Assembly: GCF_004804355.1 (NCBI RefSeq)
Contig: NZ_SRWZ01000004.1
Coordinates: forward strand, 248,001 to 312,000
Source of the DNA: Cognatitamlana onchidii
Lineage (GTDB): Bacteria > Bacteroidota > Bacteroidia > Flavobacteriales > Flavobacteriaceae
DNA: 64,000 bases
Direction of reading: 5' to 3'
Shown one piece after another: positions 46,304-55,599 of the stretch (the stretch's first letter is position 1; each line of letters opens with the position of its first letter). A model generated the notes under the pieces. It searched no databases, was not told where the DNA came from, and saw nothing but the letters and a program-made list of their open reading frames with translations. The position numbers were made by a program, and so were the translations under genes.

Positions 46304-46809
46304 TTAGATTTTCTACTGAAAATAATAGTTACTATGATGCTCAATAAGATAGTAAATATACTAGAGAATAACGTTTTTCGAAGTACTAAAAGTATTTTTG
46401 AGATACTAAAAATTTCTAACGAAAATAGAACCAGATGGTGCGTGATTGTTAGTAGTGTGAAATAGGTGAGTTTTGAACCAAAATCCACAGTGTTAAACTT
46501 TATGGACTGGTGCTCGTAAATAGCGCCAAAAGAAGCTTTTAGTATCACAGGTCTTGCATAGGCAATAAGTACCGAAGCTCCTGCATGAATACCACCAGAA
46601 TCCAGAAACAAGTCTATTGTAATGCCTATAAGAAAACTTAAAAGAATAAGAACAATTCTGTTGGTGCTAATTGGGAATAAGGCTATGAAAAGAATATAAA
46701 TATAGGGGTTAATATAGCCCAGAAAATTAATATGGTTTAATATGATCACTTGAAGCATGACCAATGAAATAAAACGGATGGTATGTATAGAAAATATACT
46801 ATTCATCAA
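46300..46809 (-). CDS. mreD: Rod shape-determining protein MreD
   Basis: A 169-residue inner-membrane protein with about five membrane helices, part of the elongasome that links MreB filaments to the wall enzymes. Primary sequence is poorly conserved in the family; assignment rests on length, topology (FLIGITIDLFLDSGGIHAGASVLIAY is the most conserved part) and the position between mreC and mrdA, with which it overlaps by 11 and 4 bases. Confidence 0.88.
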   Translation of the reverse strand: MMNSIFSIHTIRFISLVMLQVIILNHINFLGYINPYIYILFIALFPISTNRIVLILLSFLIGITIDLFLDSGGIHAGASVLIAYARPVILKASFGAIYEHQSIKFNTVDFGSKLTYFTLLTITHHLVLFSLEIFSISKILLVLRKTLFSSIFTILLSIIVTIIFSRKSK

Positions 46810-47611
46810 ATAGACTGTTTATTTCGCCAGAGTTTATGTTTTCAATAATGTAAACATGTTCAATATTGGTCATGTCATTGAATAATTTTACATTTATTTC
46901 ATAGTAATTCTCGGCCTGATCTAATTCAAAACTATCAATAATACCTACAGGGATTCCCTTCGGAAATATGGAAGACCTGCCAGAGGTTATTATGGTATCT
47001 CCTTTAGCTACTGGAGCAATTTTTGGAATATCTATTAATTGCGTTATTTCGGGTGATTTACCATTCCAAGTCAACGTTCCAAAATGATTGCTCTTTTTTA
47101 ACTGGGCACTAATTTTACTTGTTGTGTTTAAGATTGAAATTACAGTACTAAATCCTCCACCTGTTTTATCAACGATACCAATGATACCCTTTGATGAAAT
47201 AACTCCAAAATCTTGTTTTACACTATCAATAGTCCCTTTATTAATGGTTAGATAGTTATCTGTTAAACTGTAAGTGTTTTTAATAATATTGGCCGTATAA
47301 AACCTATATGGCGTTTTAAAGGAGATAGTATCTATAAAGACAGAGTCTACTTGAACATTGGCATTTTGGAGTAATAATCGTAATGTCTTGTTTTCTTCAG
47401 CAAGTAGTTTATTTTGTGATTTTAAACTAAAATATTGAGAGATGTTGTTAATGGAATTGTAAACACCTCCAGTTAAAAAATTCGCAGAGTTAATAAATTT
47501 ACTTTTATGATATGAATGAGATTGAATGGTAAATAAAAGCGAAATTCCGAACAGCAGGAAAAACAGCAAAAAGTTTTTGTTCCTTAATATAAAATTAATA
47601 ATCTGCTGCAT
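46799..47611 (-). CDS. mreC: Rod shape-determining protein MreC
   Basis: A 270-residue bitopic protein: membrane helix (about 12-28), a coiled-coil region (about 60-90, LLAEENKTLRLLLQNA), then two beta-barrel-like subdomains with GIIGIVDKTGGGFSTVISILN near 140. It scaffolds the elongation complex in the periplasm. It follows mreB by 28 bases and overlaps mreD. Confidence 0.94.
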   Translation of the reverse strand: MQQIINFILRNKNFLLFFLLFGISLLFTIQSHSYHKSKFINSANFLTGGVYNSINNISQYFSLKSQNKLLAEENKTLRLLLQNANVQVDSVFIDTISFKTPYRFYTANIIKNTYSLTDNYLTINKGTIDSVKQDFGVISSKGIIGIVDKTGGGFSTVISILNTTSKISAQLKKSNHFGTLTWNGKSPEITQLIDIPKIAPVAKGDTIITSGRSSIFPKGIPVGIIDSFELDQAENYYEINVKLFNDMTNIEHVYIIENINSGEINSLFDE

Positions 47612-47639
47612 AGTCTGGGCTTAGGGCTGTTTTATGCGA

Positions 47640-48668
47640 TTATTTTATCAATACACTCTTGTATTTAGGTAAGTTTTTAAGCGTAATACCCGTACCACGA
47701 ACTACAGCTCTTAATGGGTCTTCAGCAATGTAAACAGGTAAATCTGTTTTTTGAGACAATCGTTTATCTAGCCCACGCAGCATAGAACCACCACCAGCTA
47801 AATATATACCTGTGTTGTAAATATCGGCGGCCAGTTCAGGCGGGGTTTGTGATAACGTTTCCATAACAGCATCTTCAATTCTCAGAATAGATTTGTCAAG
47901 TGCTTTAGCTATTTCTCTATAAGAAATCGATACTTGCTTTGGTTTACCAGTAAGTAAATCACGTCCTTGAACACTCATGTCTTCTGGTGGTAACTCTAAA
48001 TCTTCAGTAGCTGCACCTATTTGAATTTTTATTTTTTCAGCAGTACGCTCACCAACATATAAGTTATGCTGTGTTCGCATATAATAAACAATATCATTGG
48101 TAAATACGTCCCCTGCAATTTTAACCGATTTATCACAAACAATACCTCCTAAAGCTATGACGGCAATTTCAGTAGTTCCACCACCTATATCAACCACCAT
48201 ATTACCTTTTGGTTGCATAATATCAACACCAATACCAATAGCCGCTGCCATAGGTTCATGAATTAGGTAAACTTCTTTTCCGTTTACACGTTCTGCACTT
48301 TCTTTTACTGCGCGCATTTCAACTTCTGTAATACCTGAAGGAATACAAATTACCATTCGTAAAGCAGGAGAAAAGAATTTCTTCTTTAATGCGGGTATGT
48401 TTTTTATAAACATACTAATCATCTGTTCAGAAGCATCAAAGTCGGCAATAACCCCATCTTTTAATGGACGAATGGTTTTGATGTTTTCATGAGTTTTCCC
48501 CTGCATTAAGCTAGCTTCTTGTCCGACATGTGTGATTTTTCCTGTAACTCGGTTTCGAGCTACAATTGAAGGAGCATCAACAACAACTTTGTCGTTATGG
48601 ATAATGAGAGTATTTGCAGTACCTAAGTCAATTGCAATATCTTCAGTTAAGAAGTCAAAAAAGCCCAT
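47640..48668 (-). CDS. mreB: Rod shape-determining protein MreB
   Basis: Actin-like ATPase forming membrane-bound filaments that guide lateral wall synthesis. The 342 residues contain the phosphate-1 motif DLGTANTLI near 12, the phosphate-2 motif VVDIGGGTTEIAVI near 160 and the adenosine motif GIYLAGGGSMLRGL near 290. It is the first gene of mreBCD-mrdA-rodA. A hairpin lies upstream, between purH and mreB. Confidence 0.97.
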   Translation of the reverse strand: MGFFDFLTEDIAIDLGTANTLIIHNDKVVVDAPSIVARNRVTGKITHVGQEASLMQGKTHENIKTIRPLKDGVIADFDASEQMISMFIKNIPALKKKFFSPALRMVICIPSGITEVEMRAVKESAERVNGKEVYLIHEPMAAAIGIGVDIMQPKGNMVVDIGGGTTEIAVIALGGIVCDKSVKIAGDVFTNDIVYYMRTQHNLYVGERTAEKIKIQIGAATEDLELPPEDMSVQGRDLLTGKPKQVSISYREIAKALDKSILRIEDAVMETLSQTPPELAADIYNTGIYLAGGGSMLRGLDKRLSQKTDLPVYIAEDPLRAVVRGTGITLKNLPKYKSVLIK

Positions 48669-48790
48669 GCGCTAAAAGTAATTTAATTTGGTTTAAAATC
48701 GAACCCCGTAAATGTAATAAAAGTTGATAAATATATGAGCTTTACAAGCTTCAAATTCATTTTTAAATAAAACACCTGATTCTTATACGT

Positions 48791-48842
48791 AATTCATCGA
48801 TTTTTAGACTGTTGGGTAACCGTATAAAAACCGATGAATTAA
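48791..48842 (-). promoter_or_regulatory. Long stem-loop between purH and mreB
   Basis: The 17-base arms 48791-48807 and 48826-48842 are inverted repeats with one difference; that position would be a G-U pair in minus-strand RNA but a mismatch in plus-strand RNA, which suggests a function in the purH-mreB transcript. No U-run follows it on the minus strand, so it may be an RNA-processing or 3'-end-protecting structure rather than a simple terminator. Confidence 0.5.
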
Positions 48843-48873
48843 TTAAATTTATGAAGGATAATTTAGAGTAAAT

Positions 48874-50406
48874 CTAGTGCTTGAAATGACGAGTACCTGT
48901 CATAACCATGGCTAAATTATTATCATTACAATAATCAATACTGAGTTGGTCCTTGATAGATCCTCCAGGTTGAATGACAGCTGTTATTCCAGCATTTTTA
49001 GCAATTTCAACGCAATCTGGGAAAGGAAAGAAAGCGTCACTTGCCATGGCAGCATCATTCAAATCAAAGTTAAAAGATTTAGCTTTGTGAATGGCTTGTT
49101 GCAAAGCATCTACACGACTTGTTTGCCCTGTGCCGCTGGCACATAATTGTTTGTTCTTGGCTAAAACAATGGTATTAGACTTGGTGTGTTTGCATATTTT
49201 AGAAGCGAACAGTAAATCTTCAATTTGAGCTGTTGTTGGTGCTAAATTTGTAACAGTTTTTAAGTCTTTGGCCTGATCGGTCACACTATTTCTGTCTTGT
49301 ACTAAAACACCATTTAAACAACTTCGTACGTTCGTTTTTGGCATCTCAATATCATGAATTACAAGTAAAATTCTGTTCTTTTTACCTTTTAATAGTTCCA
49401 ATGCTTTATCAGAAAAAGACGGCGCAATTACAACTTCGCAGAACAATTTATGTATCTCTTCTGCCGTAGCTAAGTCAATTTCAGAATTACTTATTAAAAC
49501 CCCTCCAAAGGCAGAAACAGGATCGCCAGCTAAAGCATCAACATAAGCTTGGTGTAGGGTGTCGCGCTGTGCCAAACCACAAGCATTATTGTGTTTTAAA
49601 ATGGCAAAAGTTGGTGCGTCATTTTTAAATTCTAACATTAAATTTACTGCAGCATCGACATCAAGTAAATTATTATAGCTTAACTCTTTACCATGTAGTT
49701 TGGTAAATAGTTCATCAAAATCGCCAAAAAAGAAACCTTTTTGATGTGGGTTTTCACCATACCTTAAAGTTTTGCCATTTTGGTCGCTTATTTTTAGAAC
49801 AGTTTCTTCATTGTTTTTGTTGAAATAATTAAAAATAGCTGTGTCATAATGTGAAGATACGTTGAACGCCTTAGCAGCAAAACGTTTTCTATCTTCTTCA
49901 GAAATAGAACCATTGTTATTTGAAATTAGTTCTAAAAATTCTGAATAGTCATTTACAGAAGATACACAGATAACATCGGCATAATTCTTAGCTGCAGCCC
50001 TAATTAGAGAAATGCCACCAATATCAATTTTTTCAATAATATCTTGGTTATTTGCTCCAGAAGCTACTGTTTTTTCAAAAGGATATAAGTCAACAATAAC
50101 GACATCTATTTGAGGTATTTCATATTCAGCCAATTCAGCAACATCACCATCGTGGTTTTGTCTGTTTAAGATGCCTCCAAACACTTTAGGGTGTAAAGTT
50201 TTTACACGGCCTCCAAGTATAGAAGGGTAAGAGGTTACATCTTCCACAGGAACAACACCTACGCCTAAGTCGTTAATAAATTTTTCTGTGCCACCAGTTG
50301 AGTAAATAGTTACACCTTGTTTATCAAGTTCTCTAACAATGGGTTCTAAACCATCTTTACTAAATACAGATATTAATGCCGATTTAATAGTTTTTGTGTT
50401 GCTCAT
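48874..50406 (-). CDS. purH: Bifunctional AICAR formyltransferase/IMP cyclohydrolase
   Basis: Catalyses the last two steps of purine synthesis to IMP. The 510 residues contain an N-terminal MGS-like cyclohydrolase domain (about 1-190, with YSTGGTEKFI near 35 and GGRVKTLHPKVFGGIL near 65) and the C-terminal formyltransferase domain with the KHNNACG motif near 265 and SDAFFPFPD near 445. A promoter of the Bacteroidetes type is visible upstream. It precedes the mre genes on the same strand, with 205 bases and a hairpin between. Confidence 0.96.
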   Translation of the reverse strand: MSNTKTIKSALISVFSKDGLEPIVRELDKQGVTIYSTGGTEKFINDLGVGVVPVEDVTSYPSILGGRVKTLHPKVFGGILNRQNHDGDVAELAEYEIPQIDVVIVDLYPFEKTVASGANNQDIIEKIDIGGISLIRAAAKNYADVICVSSVNDYSEFLELISNNNGSISEEDRKRFAAKAFNVSSHYDTAIFNYFNKNNEETVLKISDQNGKTLRYGENPHQKGFFFGDFDELFTKLHGKELSYNNLLDVDAAVNLMLEFKNDAPTFAILKHNNACGLAQRDTLHQAYVDALAGDPVSAFGGVLISNSEIDLATAEEIHKLFCEVVIAPSFSDKALELLKGKKNRILLVIHDIEMPKTNVRSCLNGVLVQDRNSVTDQAKDLKTVTNLAPTTAQIEDLLFASKICKHTKSNTIVLAKNKQLCASGTGQTSRVDALQQAIHKAKSFNFDLNDAAMASDAFFPFPDCVEIAKNAGITAVIQPGGSIKDQLSIDYCNDNNLAMVMTGTRHFKH

Positions 50407-50495
50407 TATTGCTTTAATTTAATTTTTATTCTTCTGGAAGAATGTGATTTTATGCTTGTTTATCAGTGAATTAGACTGAGTTTTTAAAATAATTG

Positions 50496-50524
50496 CAAAA
50501 GTACTTATTTCTATGAATTAACAA
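50496..50524 (-). promoter_or_regulatory. Bacteroidetes-type promoter for purH
   Basis: On the minus strand TTG (50522-50524) and TACTTTTG (50496-50503) are separated by 18 bases, fitting the -33/-7 consensus; the leader to the purH start is about 85 bases. Confidence 0.6.
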
Positions 50525-50594
50525 GCTTAGAAATATTAAAAATGTTTGTGTTTTTTGTAATTTAAAGAAATTCAAATGCTCTTAAACATCATGC

Positions 50595-51050
50595 TTAAAG
50601 TATAGATGCCACTTGGTTACAAACAAATTCTAAAAATCGTTCATCAGCTTCCGTAAAGGGGTTAGGGGTATTGGAATCAATGTCTATTTGACCAATGTTT
50701 TCACCATTAACAAAAATAGGGATCACGATTTCAGCTTTTACGGTTATACTGCATGCTATATAGTTATCTTGCGCGGATACATCTGGCACCACAAAATTTT
50801 TATTGCTCACTGCTACTTGCCCACAAATACCCTTTCCAAAGGGAATGACTGTATGATCGGTAGGTTCGCCAATATATGGTCCAAGAAGCAACTCTTCTTT
50901 GTCGCCATTTTTAAAATAAAACCCAACCCAGTTATAGTATGAAATGCTAGTTTCAAGCAACTCGCATATTTGTAATAAACGTTCGTTAGTGGTTATTTTG
51001 GTGTTTGAAACTATAGAAATTACTTGTGGTTTCAGTTTTTCAAAAATCAT
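50595..51050 (-). CDS. GAF-domain protein, free methionine-R-sulfoxide reductase-like
   Basis: A 151-residue single GAF domain of the fRMsr type, which reduces free methionine-R-sulfoxide in the cytoplasm. Of the three cysteines of the yeast and E. coli enzymes, two are present: C76 in FGKGICG and C100 in NYIACS; the first position is H66. The segments WVGFYF near 41, LLGPYIGEP near 55 and IGQIDIDS near 118 are typical. The two retained cysteines are those reported as the redox pair, so activity is plausible. It stands alone between purH and the XrtF genes. Confidence 0.8.
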   Translation of the reverse strand: MIFEKLKPQVISIVSNTKITTNERLLQICELLETSISYYNWVGFYFKNGDKEELLLGPYIGEPTDHTVIPFGKGICGQVAVSNKNFVVPDVSAQDNYIACSITVKAEIVIPIFVNGENIGQIDIDSNTPNPFTEADERFLEFVCNQVASIL

Positions 51051-51126
51051 TGATGTAAAGTTTTAGCAAAAGTATTTAAAAAGATGTAATTTCGACATTC
51101 TATTATTTTAAGGATATAAAAAGCAA

Positions 51127-51678
51127 TTGAAAGCATTATTTTCGAAATATAAAGCCGTTATAAGGTTTATTGTTACGTTTTTATTGGTTTACGTTGTCTT
51201 GTCTTTTGCCTACACGTTTTATTTACAGTATTCGGATGGATCCATGTATTATCCGGATTATTTTACACATCTTGTGTCCATACAGACCGATAATGTTCTA
51301 GATGCTTTGGGTTATCAATCTGTCGTAGTACCTCATACTGATGAGCCTTCTGTAAAAGTTATAATAAATGGCACCTATATAGCAAGGATAATAGAGGGAT
51401 GTAACGGATGGAGTGTTATTATTTTGTTTATTTCATTTGTTGTGGCGTTTTCAGCAAGGTTAAAGACAACACTAATCTACCTTTTGGCAGGTAGTGTTTT
51501 AATTTATGTTGTGAATCTGTTAAGAATTGTAATGCTCACCGTAGGCTTATATCGTTACCCACAACACGAACATATTTTGCATAATGTTATCTTCCCTTTT
51601 GTAATTTACGGTCTTGTGTTTTTGCTTTGGGTTTTTTGGGTGAATAGGTTTTCAAAATTAAACACAAAGAATGTATAA
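51127..51678 (+). CDS. xrtF: Exosortase family protein XrtF
   Basis: Integral-membrane cysteine peptidase/transpeptidase of the exosortase family, 183 residues with several membrane helices. The three catalytic elements are visible: C92 in EGCNGWS, R133 in NLLRI and H152 in HEHILHNVIF. Exosortases cut a C-terminal sorting signal of exported proteins. The start is a TTG. The next gene overlaps by eight bases and is the usual XrtF partner. No protein with a recognisable C-terminal sorting tripartite signal is encoded in this window, so its substrate is not apparent. Confidence 0.88.
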   Translation: MKALFSKYKAVIRFIVTFLLVYVVLSFAYTFYLQYSDGSMYYPDYFTHLVSIQTDNVLDALGYQSVVVPHTDEPSVKVIINGTYIARIIEGCNGWSVIILFISFVVAFSARLKTTLIYLLAGSVLIYVVNLLRIVMLTVGLYRYPQHEHILHNVIFPFVIYGLVFLLWVFWVNRFSKLNTKNV

Positions 51679-52099
51679 AATACTAAGCTTATTATGTATT
51701 GGGGTTTTAGTATTAGGTCTTCTGCTAATTCGTTTTTATGAGGATGTTTTGTTTTATGACCCTTATTTAACGTTCTTTCAAAATGATTACTTGTATATAG
51801 ATAGCCCAAGAAGGGAGGTAGCCAAACTTGTGGCTTTTACCACCTATCGTTTTGCTTTAAATACTATAATTTCATTAGGTATTTTGTTTTTAGTTTTTAA
51901 AGATAAAAGTGTAATCAAGTTTTCTTTGCTAATCTATGGAATAGGATTTTGTTTGCTTATGTTGGCCTACTTGTATTTTGTTGTCAATCCGAAGCAAGAA
52001 GATTATTATTTATTTTTTAACGTGCGCAGATTTTTAATACAACCTATTATTTTAATTTTATTGCTACCAGCTTTTTATTATCATAAACTTAAAAGTTAA
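51671..52099 (+). CDS. Exosortase F system-associated membrane protein
   Basis: A 142-residue protein with about four membrane helices, overlapping the end of xrtF. The pattern LRFYEDVLFYDPYLTFF-like start and the ending NVRRFLIQPIILILLLPAFYYHK fit the small protein that regularly accompanies XrtF in Flavobacteriaceae. It may help the peptidase or its substrate in the membrane; no catalytic residues are visible. Confidence 0.8.
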   Translation: MYKILSLLCIGVLVLGLLLIRFYEDVLFYDPYLTFFQNDYLYIDSPRREVAKLVAFTTYRFALNTIISLGILFLVFKDKSVIKFSLLIYGIGFCLLMLAYLYFVVNPKQEDYYLFFNVRRFLIQPIILILLLPAFYYHKLKS

Positions 52100-52122
52100 G
52101 TGTTAAACATTCGATAAATTGG

Positions 52123-52152
52123 TTTGCTCTCAAAGGCTTTTTGCTATTTTTG
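52123..52152 (+). promoter_or_regulatory. Bacteroidetes-type promoter for the metal cluster
   Basis: TTTG (52123-52126) and TATTTTTG (52145-52152) with 18 bases between them fit the -33/-7 consensus closely. Transcription would start near 52158, at about the GTG 52157 proposed as start of the next gene. Confidence 0.6.
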
Positions 52153-52156
52153 TACC

Positions 52157-52558
52157 GTGACAAGACTTCTACTATATAAAATATTGCCGGTGTTTATGGC
52201 CTTATTGGTGCTGTTTTCAACAGTTTCTATTGCCATAGAAAAGCATTATTGTGGTGATGTTTTAATAGATGTTTCCATGTTTGTGGAGGCTGAAAAATGC
52301 CAAATGGAAACACTTGAAGTCCTTCAGGAAAAATCCTGTTGTAAAGATGAAATTCAGGTTGTAAAAGGACAAGACGAACTAAGTGTTACCTCCTCTGATG
52401 ATTTAGACATTAAACAGCAGTATTTTTTTGCCAGCTATTTATTTAGTTATTTAAATAGTTTTGAAAGCTTACCAAAACAAACCATTCCTCACCAGGATTA
52501 CGCTCCACCCAATTTGGTGCATGATATTCATGTTTTAGATGAAGTGTATTTAATTTGA
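52157..52558 (+). CDS. HYC_CC_PP family exported protein
   Basis: A small exported Cys/His-containing protein of 133 residues from GTG 52157. That start gives a basic N-terminus before the hydrophobic signal; the ATG at 52196 is an alternative that leaves more room to the promoter. The family's three name-giving motifs are all there: EKHYCGD, KSCCKDE and YAPPNL. The family is found mainly in Bacteroidetes next to heavy-metal-associated domain and TonB receptor genes, as here. Metal binding in the periplasm is a reasonable inference from Cys and His, not proven. Confidence 0.8.
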   Translation: MTRLLLYKILPVFMALLVLFSTVSIAIEKHYCGDVLIDVSMFVEAEKCQMETLEVLQEKSCCKDEIQVVKGQDELSVTSSDDLDIKQQYFFASYLFSYLNSFESLPKQTIPHQDYAPPNLVHDIHVLDEVYLI

Positions 52559-52619
52559 TGAAAAAGTATTTCAGTTCCTTTTTAGGAAAGCATATTTTTT
52601 TAATTCAAATTATTTCAAA

Positions 52620-53342
52620 ATGAAACATATATATACCGTTACGGGTATGACCTGTAATAATTGTAGAGTATCGGTAGAAGAAGTATTAAATAACGTACCT
52701 GATGTAAAAATGGCTTCGGTTAATCTTGAGCGCGCTGAGGCGATTATTGAAATGGATAACCATATTCCAATTCTAACGTTACAAAAAGCGCTTTCAAATA
52801 AGTATACTATAGCAGTTGCTAAAAAAGACCTTAGTACTTCAAGTCTAATGTCGCAAGAAGACAGTCTAGTTAAGCAACTATTTCCATTGTTTTTAATTTT
52901 TGCCTATATTTCGTGTACGGCCCTGTTACTTAATTTTAAAACTTGGAACGTTTCAAGTTTTATGTTAGATTTTATGGGGCTATTTTTTATCGTATTTAGT
53001 TTTTTTAAATTTCTTGATCTAAAAGGGTTTACAAACTCTTTTAGAATGTATGATCCTATAGCCAAACAGGTTCCTCTATACGCCTGGGTTTATCCTTTTC
53101 TTGAACTCGTGCTCGGACTTATGTTTTTAATACGTATACAAATAGATAGTGCATTGGCGTTAACGCTTGTTTTACTTGGTGTGACTACTGTGGGAGTAAT
53201 AAAAGTGCTTCTTAAAAAACAAACTATACAATGTGCATGCCTAGGTACGGTTTTAAAACTTCCTATGACTAAGGCTACATTTATTGAAAACACCATTATG
53301 ATTGTAATGGCCCTATTCATGCTAATAAAATCATTTAATTAG
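52620..53342 (+). CDS. Heavy-metal-associated domain fused to MauE-like membrane domain
   Basis: A 240-residue protein: N-terminal HMA domain (about 1-68) with the copper-type motif MTCNNC (C12, C15), then four membrane helices (about 85-238) resembling MauE/DoxX-like proteins, including CACLG near 203. HMA domains bind Cu(I) or similar soft metals. MauE-like proteins are linked to disulfide or quinone chemistry in other systems. It lies between HYC_CC_PP and the TonB receptor, and its stop is adjacent to the receptor start, so they form one operon. Confidence 0.82.
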   Translation: MKHIYTVTGMTCNNCRVSVEEVLNNVPDVKMASVNLERAEAIIEMDNHIPILTLQKALSNKYTIAVAKKDLSTSSLMSQEDSLVKQLFPLFLIFAYISCTALLLNFKTWNVSSFMLDFMGLFFIVFSFFKFLDLKGFTNSFRMYDPIAKQVPLYAWVYPFLELVLGLMFLIRIQIDSALALTLVLLGVTTVGVIKVLLKKQTIQCACLGTVLKLPMTKATFIENTIMIVMALFMLIKSFN

Positions 53343-55589
53343 ATGCGATTTATATTAGTTTTTTTGTTGATGTTACCAGAATTAGTGACATCACAAAATG
53401 ATATTAGTGGTGTGATTTTTGAGGATAATCCAGATAACAAACATTTGGTTTTGCCTGGGGCTAATGTCTATTGGCTTCATACCAATATAGGAACTGTTAC
53501 CGATATAAATGGCCAATTTTCGCTTGCCTATGAGCCACGATTTAAAGAATTAGTAGTAAGCTATGTTGGTTTTAAAACAGATACTTTAAAGATTAATGAG
53601 CCTCAATACATTGAGCATTGGTTGAGTCCCACAAGCAGCTTAGAGGCTGTAACTGTAAAATCCAGAAAACAAGCAACAGCTAAATCATATTTAAAAGCAA
53701 CAAATACGTTTACCGTAAGTAGTGATGAATTGTTAAAAGCGGCCTGTTGTAACTTGGCTGAAAGTTTTGAAACGAATCCGTCAATTGATGTTAATTTTGC
53801 AGATGCTTTAACTGGTACAAGGCAGATAAAAATGTTGGGGCTTACCAGTCCTTATATCTTAATAGCAACAGAAAATATTCCTTCAATAAGAGGGGCTTCT
53901 CAAGCTTTTGGATTAAGTTTTATTCCTGGGACTAGGGTGGAAAGTATTCAAATAACCAAAGGGGCTGGAAGCGTTGTGAATGGGTACGAAAGTATTGCCG
54001 GACAAATAAACGCTGAATTGGTTAAGCCGACTACAGATGATAAGCTATTTATTAATCTTTATGGGGCTTCCAGTGAGCGCGTAGAACTTAATACACATTT
54101 TAATACTATGGTAGATGATAAATGGAGTACAGGGTTGTATTTACATGGAAACTCACATAATAAAAAGCATGATTTAAATAATGATGGGTTTTTAGATATG
54201 CCGCTCTACAATCAAATAAATATTTTGAATAGATGGCAATATACGAATCCAGAAAAAGGGCTTGTTAGTTTTATTAATTTGAAATTTTTAAATGATGAAA
54301 AGCAAACTGGTGAGCTTCATTTTAATCCTACAACGGATAAGTTGACTACTAACGCTTGGGGGAGTGAGATTGATACCAGAAGATATGAGATATCATCAAA
54401 ACTAGGGTACGTAAATCCAAATATTCCTTACCAAAGTCTTGGGGTGCAAGCAGCATTTAGTAGCCATGAGCAAGCATCTTATTTTGGGTTGAATTCATAT
54501 AATATAAAGCATAATAGTGTGTACTCAAATGCTATTTATAATTCTATTATTAGTGATTCTCGGCATAAAATTAAAACAGGGTTAAGTTATACTTACGATC
54601 ATTACGATGAATTATTAACGGCATCAGATTTAGAACCAAAGTATGAGCGTACGGCACGTTCTTTAGGTGCCTTTTTTGAGTATAATTTTGATAATTTAGA
54701 TAAACTCAATCTTACTGCTGGTCTGCGTATAGATACGCATAATTTGTTAGGCACTTTTATAACACCAAGGTTTCATATGCGTTATACACCTTGGGAAAAG
54801 TCGGCATTTAGAGCTTCTTTTGGGAGGGGAAAGCGAAGTGCTAATATTTTTGCAGAAAACCAAAATATGTTTTCAACATCAAGGCGTCTTAATATTTTAA
54901 ATCCCGATGGGAATATATACGGATTAAACCCTGAAATTGCATGGAATTATGGTCTGTCCTTTTTGCAAGGGTTTAATCTGTTTGGAAGAAAGGCCGATGT
55001 GACTTTAGATTTTTATAGAACAGACTTTCAAAATCAAGTAGTTGTAGATTATGAAAACCCACAAGAAGTGAGTTTTTATAATTTAAATGGAGATAGTTTT
55101 GCAAATAGTTTTCAGTTTGAATTTAATTATAACGCCTTCGAGCGTTTTGATTTAAGAATGGCCTACAAATATTATGAGGTTAAAACGCAATATGTCTCTG
55201 GAACCCTTGATAAACCTCTTGTGCCCAAGCATAGAGTATTTGCAAATGCATCTTACGAAACCCAAATTAAGGAAACGGGACAGTGGAAATTTGATGCAAC
55301 GTTCAACTGGTTGGGTAAGCAACGATTTTCTTCAACGGTTACGAACCCTCCTGAATACAGACTGCCAAATTATACTCCAACTGTGGCAACCTTAAACGCG
55401 CAACTAACAAAAGTTTTTTCTAGTAAATTTGAGATGTATTTAGGAGGAGAAAATATTACCAATTTAAGGCAGCCAAATCCAATTTTGGCAGCCAATGATC
55501 CTTTTGGACCCAATTTTGATACCACGTTTGTGTATGGTCCAGTATTTGGAAGTTTATATTATTTAGGACTTAGATTTAGAATAAATTAA
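53343..55589 (+). CDS. TonB-dependent receptor with carboxypeptidase-like N-terminal domain
   Basis: A 748-residue outer-membrane receptor: signal peptide (about 1-17), carboxypeptidase-regulatory-like domain (about 20-95), plug (about 115-225, with IKMLGLTSPYILIATENIPSIRG broken into ligand-gating segments and GYESIAGQINAEL) and a 22-strand barrel ending YYLGLRFRIN. The plug has adjacent cysteines in AACCNLAESF. It transports a ligand over the outer membrane with TonB energy. The neighbours with HMA domains suggest a metal or metal-chelate ligand, probably copper; that is inferred from context only. Confidence 0.88.
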   Translation: MRFILVFLLMLPELVTSQNDISGVIFEDNPDNKHLVLPGANVYWLHTNIGTVTDINGQFSLAYEPRFKELVVSYVGFKTDTLKINEPQYIEHWLSPTSSLEAVTVKSRKQATAKSYLKATNTFTVSSDELLKAACCNLAESFETNPSIDVNFADALTGTRQIKMLGLTSPYILIATENIPSIRGASQAFGLSFIPGTRVESIQITKGAGSVVNGYESIAGQINAELVKPTTDDKLFINLYGASSERVELNTHFNTMVDDKWSTGLYLHGNSHNKKHDLNNDGFLDMPLYNQINILNRWQYTNPEKGLVSFINLKFLNDEKQTGELHFNPTTDKLTTNAWGSEIDTRRYEISSKLGYVNPNIPYQSLGVQAAFSSHEQASYFGLNSYNIKHNSVYSNAIYNSIISDSRHKIKTGLSYTYDHYDELLTASDLEPKYERTARSLGAFFEYNFDNLDKLNLTAGLRIDTHNLLGTFITPRFHMRYTPWEKSAFRASFGRGKRSANIFAENQNMFSTSRRLNILNPDGNIYGLNPEIAWNYGLSFLQGFNLFGRKADVTLDFYRTDFQNQVVVDYENPQEVSFYNLNGDSFANSFQFEFNYNAFERFDLRMAYKYYEVKTQYVSGTLDKPLVPKHRVFANASYETQIKETGQWKFDATFNWLGKQRFSSTVTNPPEYRLPNYTPTVATLNAQLTKVFSSKFEMYLGGENITNLRQPNPILAANDPFGPNFDTTFVYGPVFGSLYYLGLRFRIN

Positions 55590-55599
55590 AAGAGAAATT

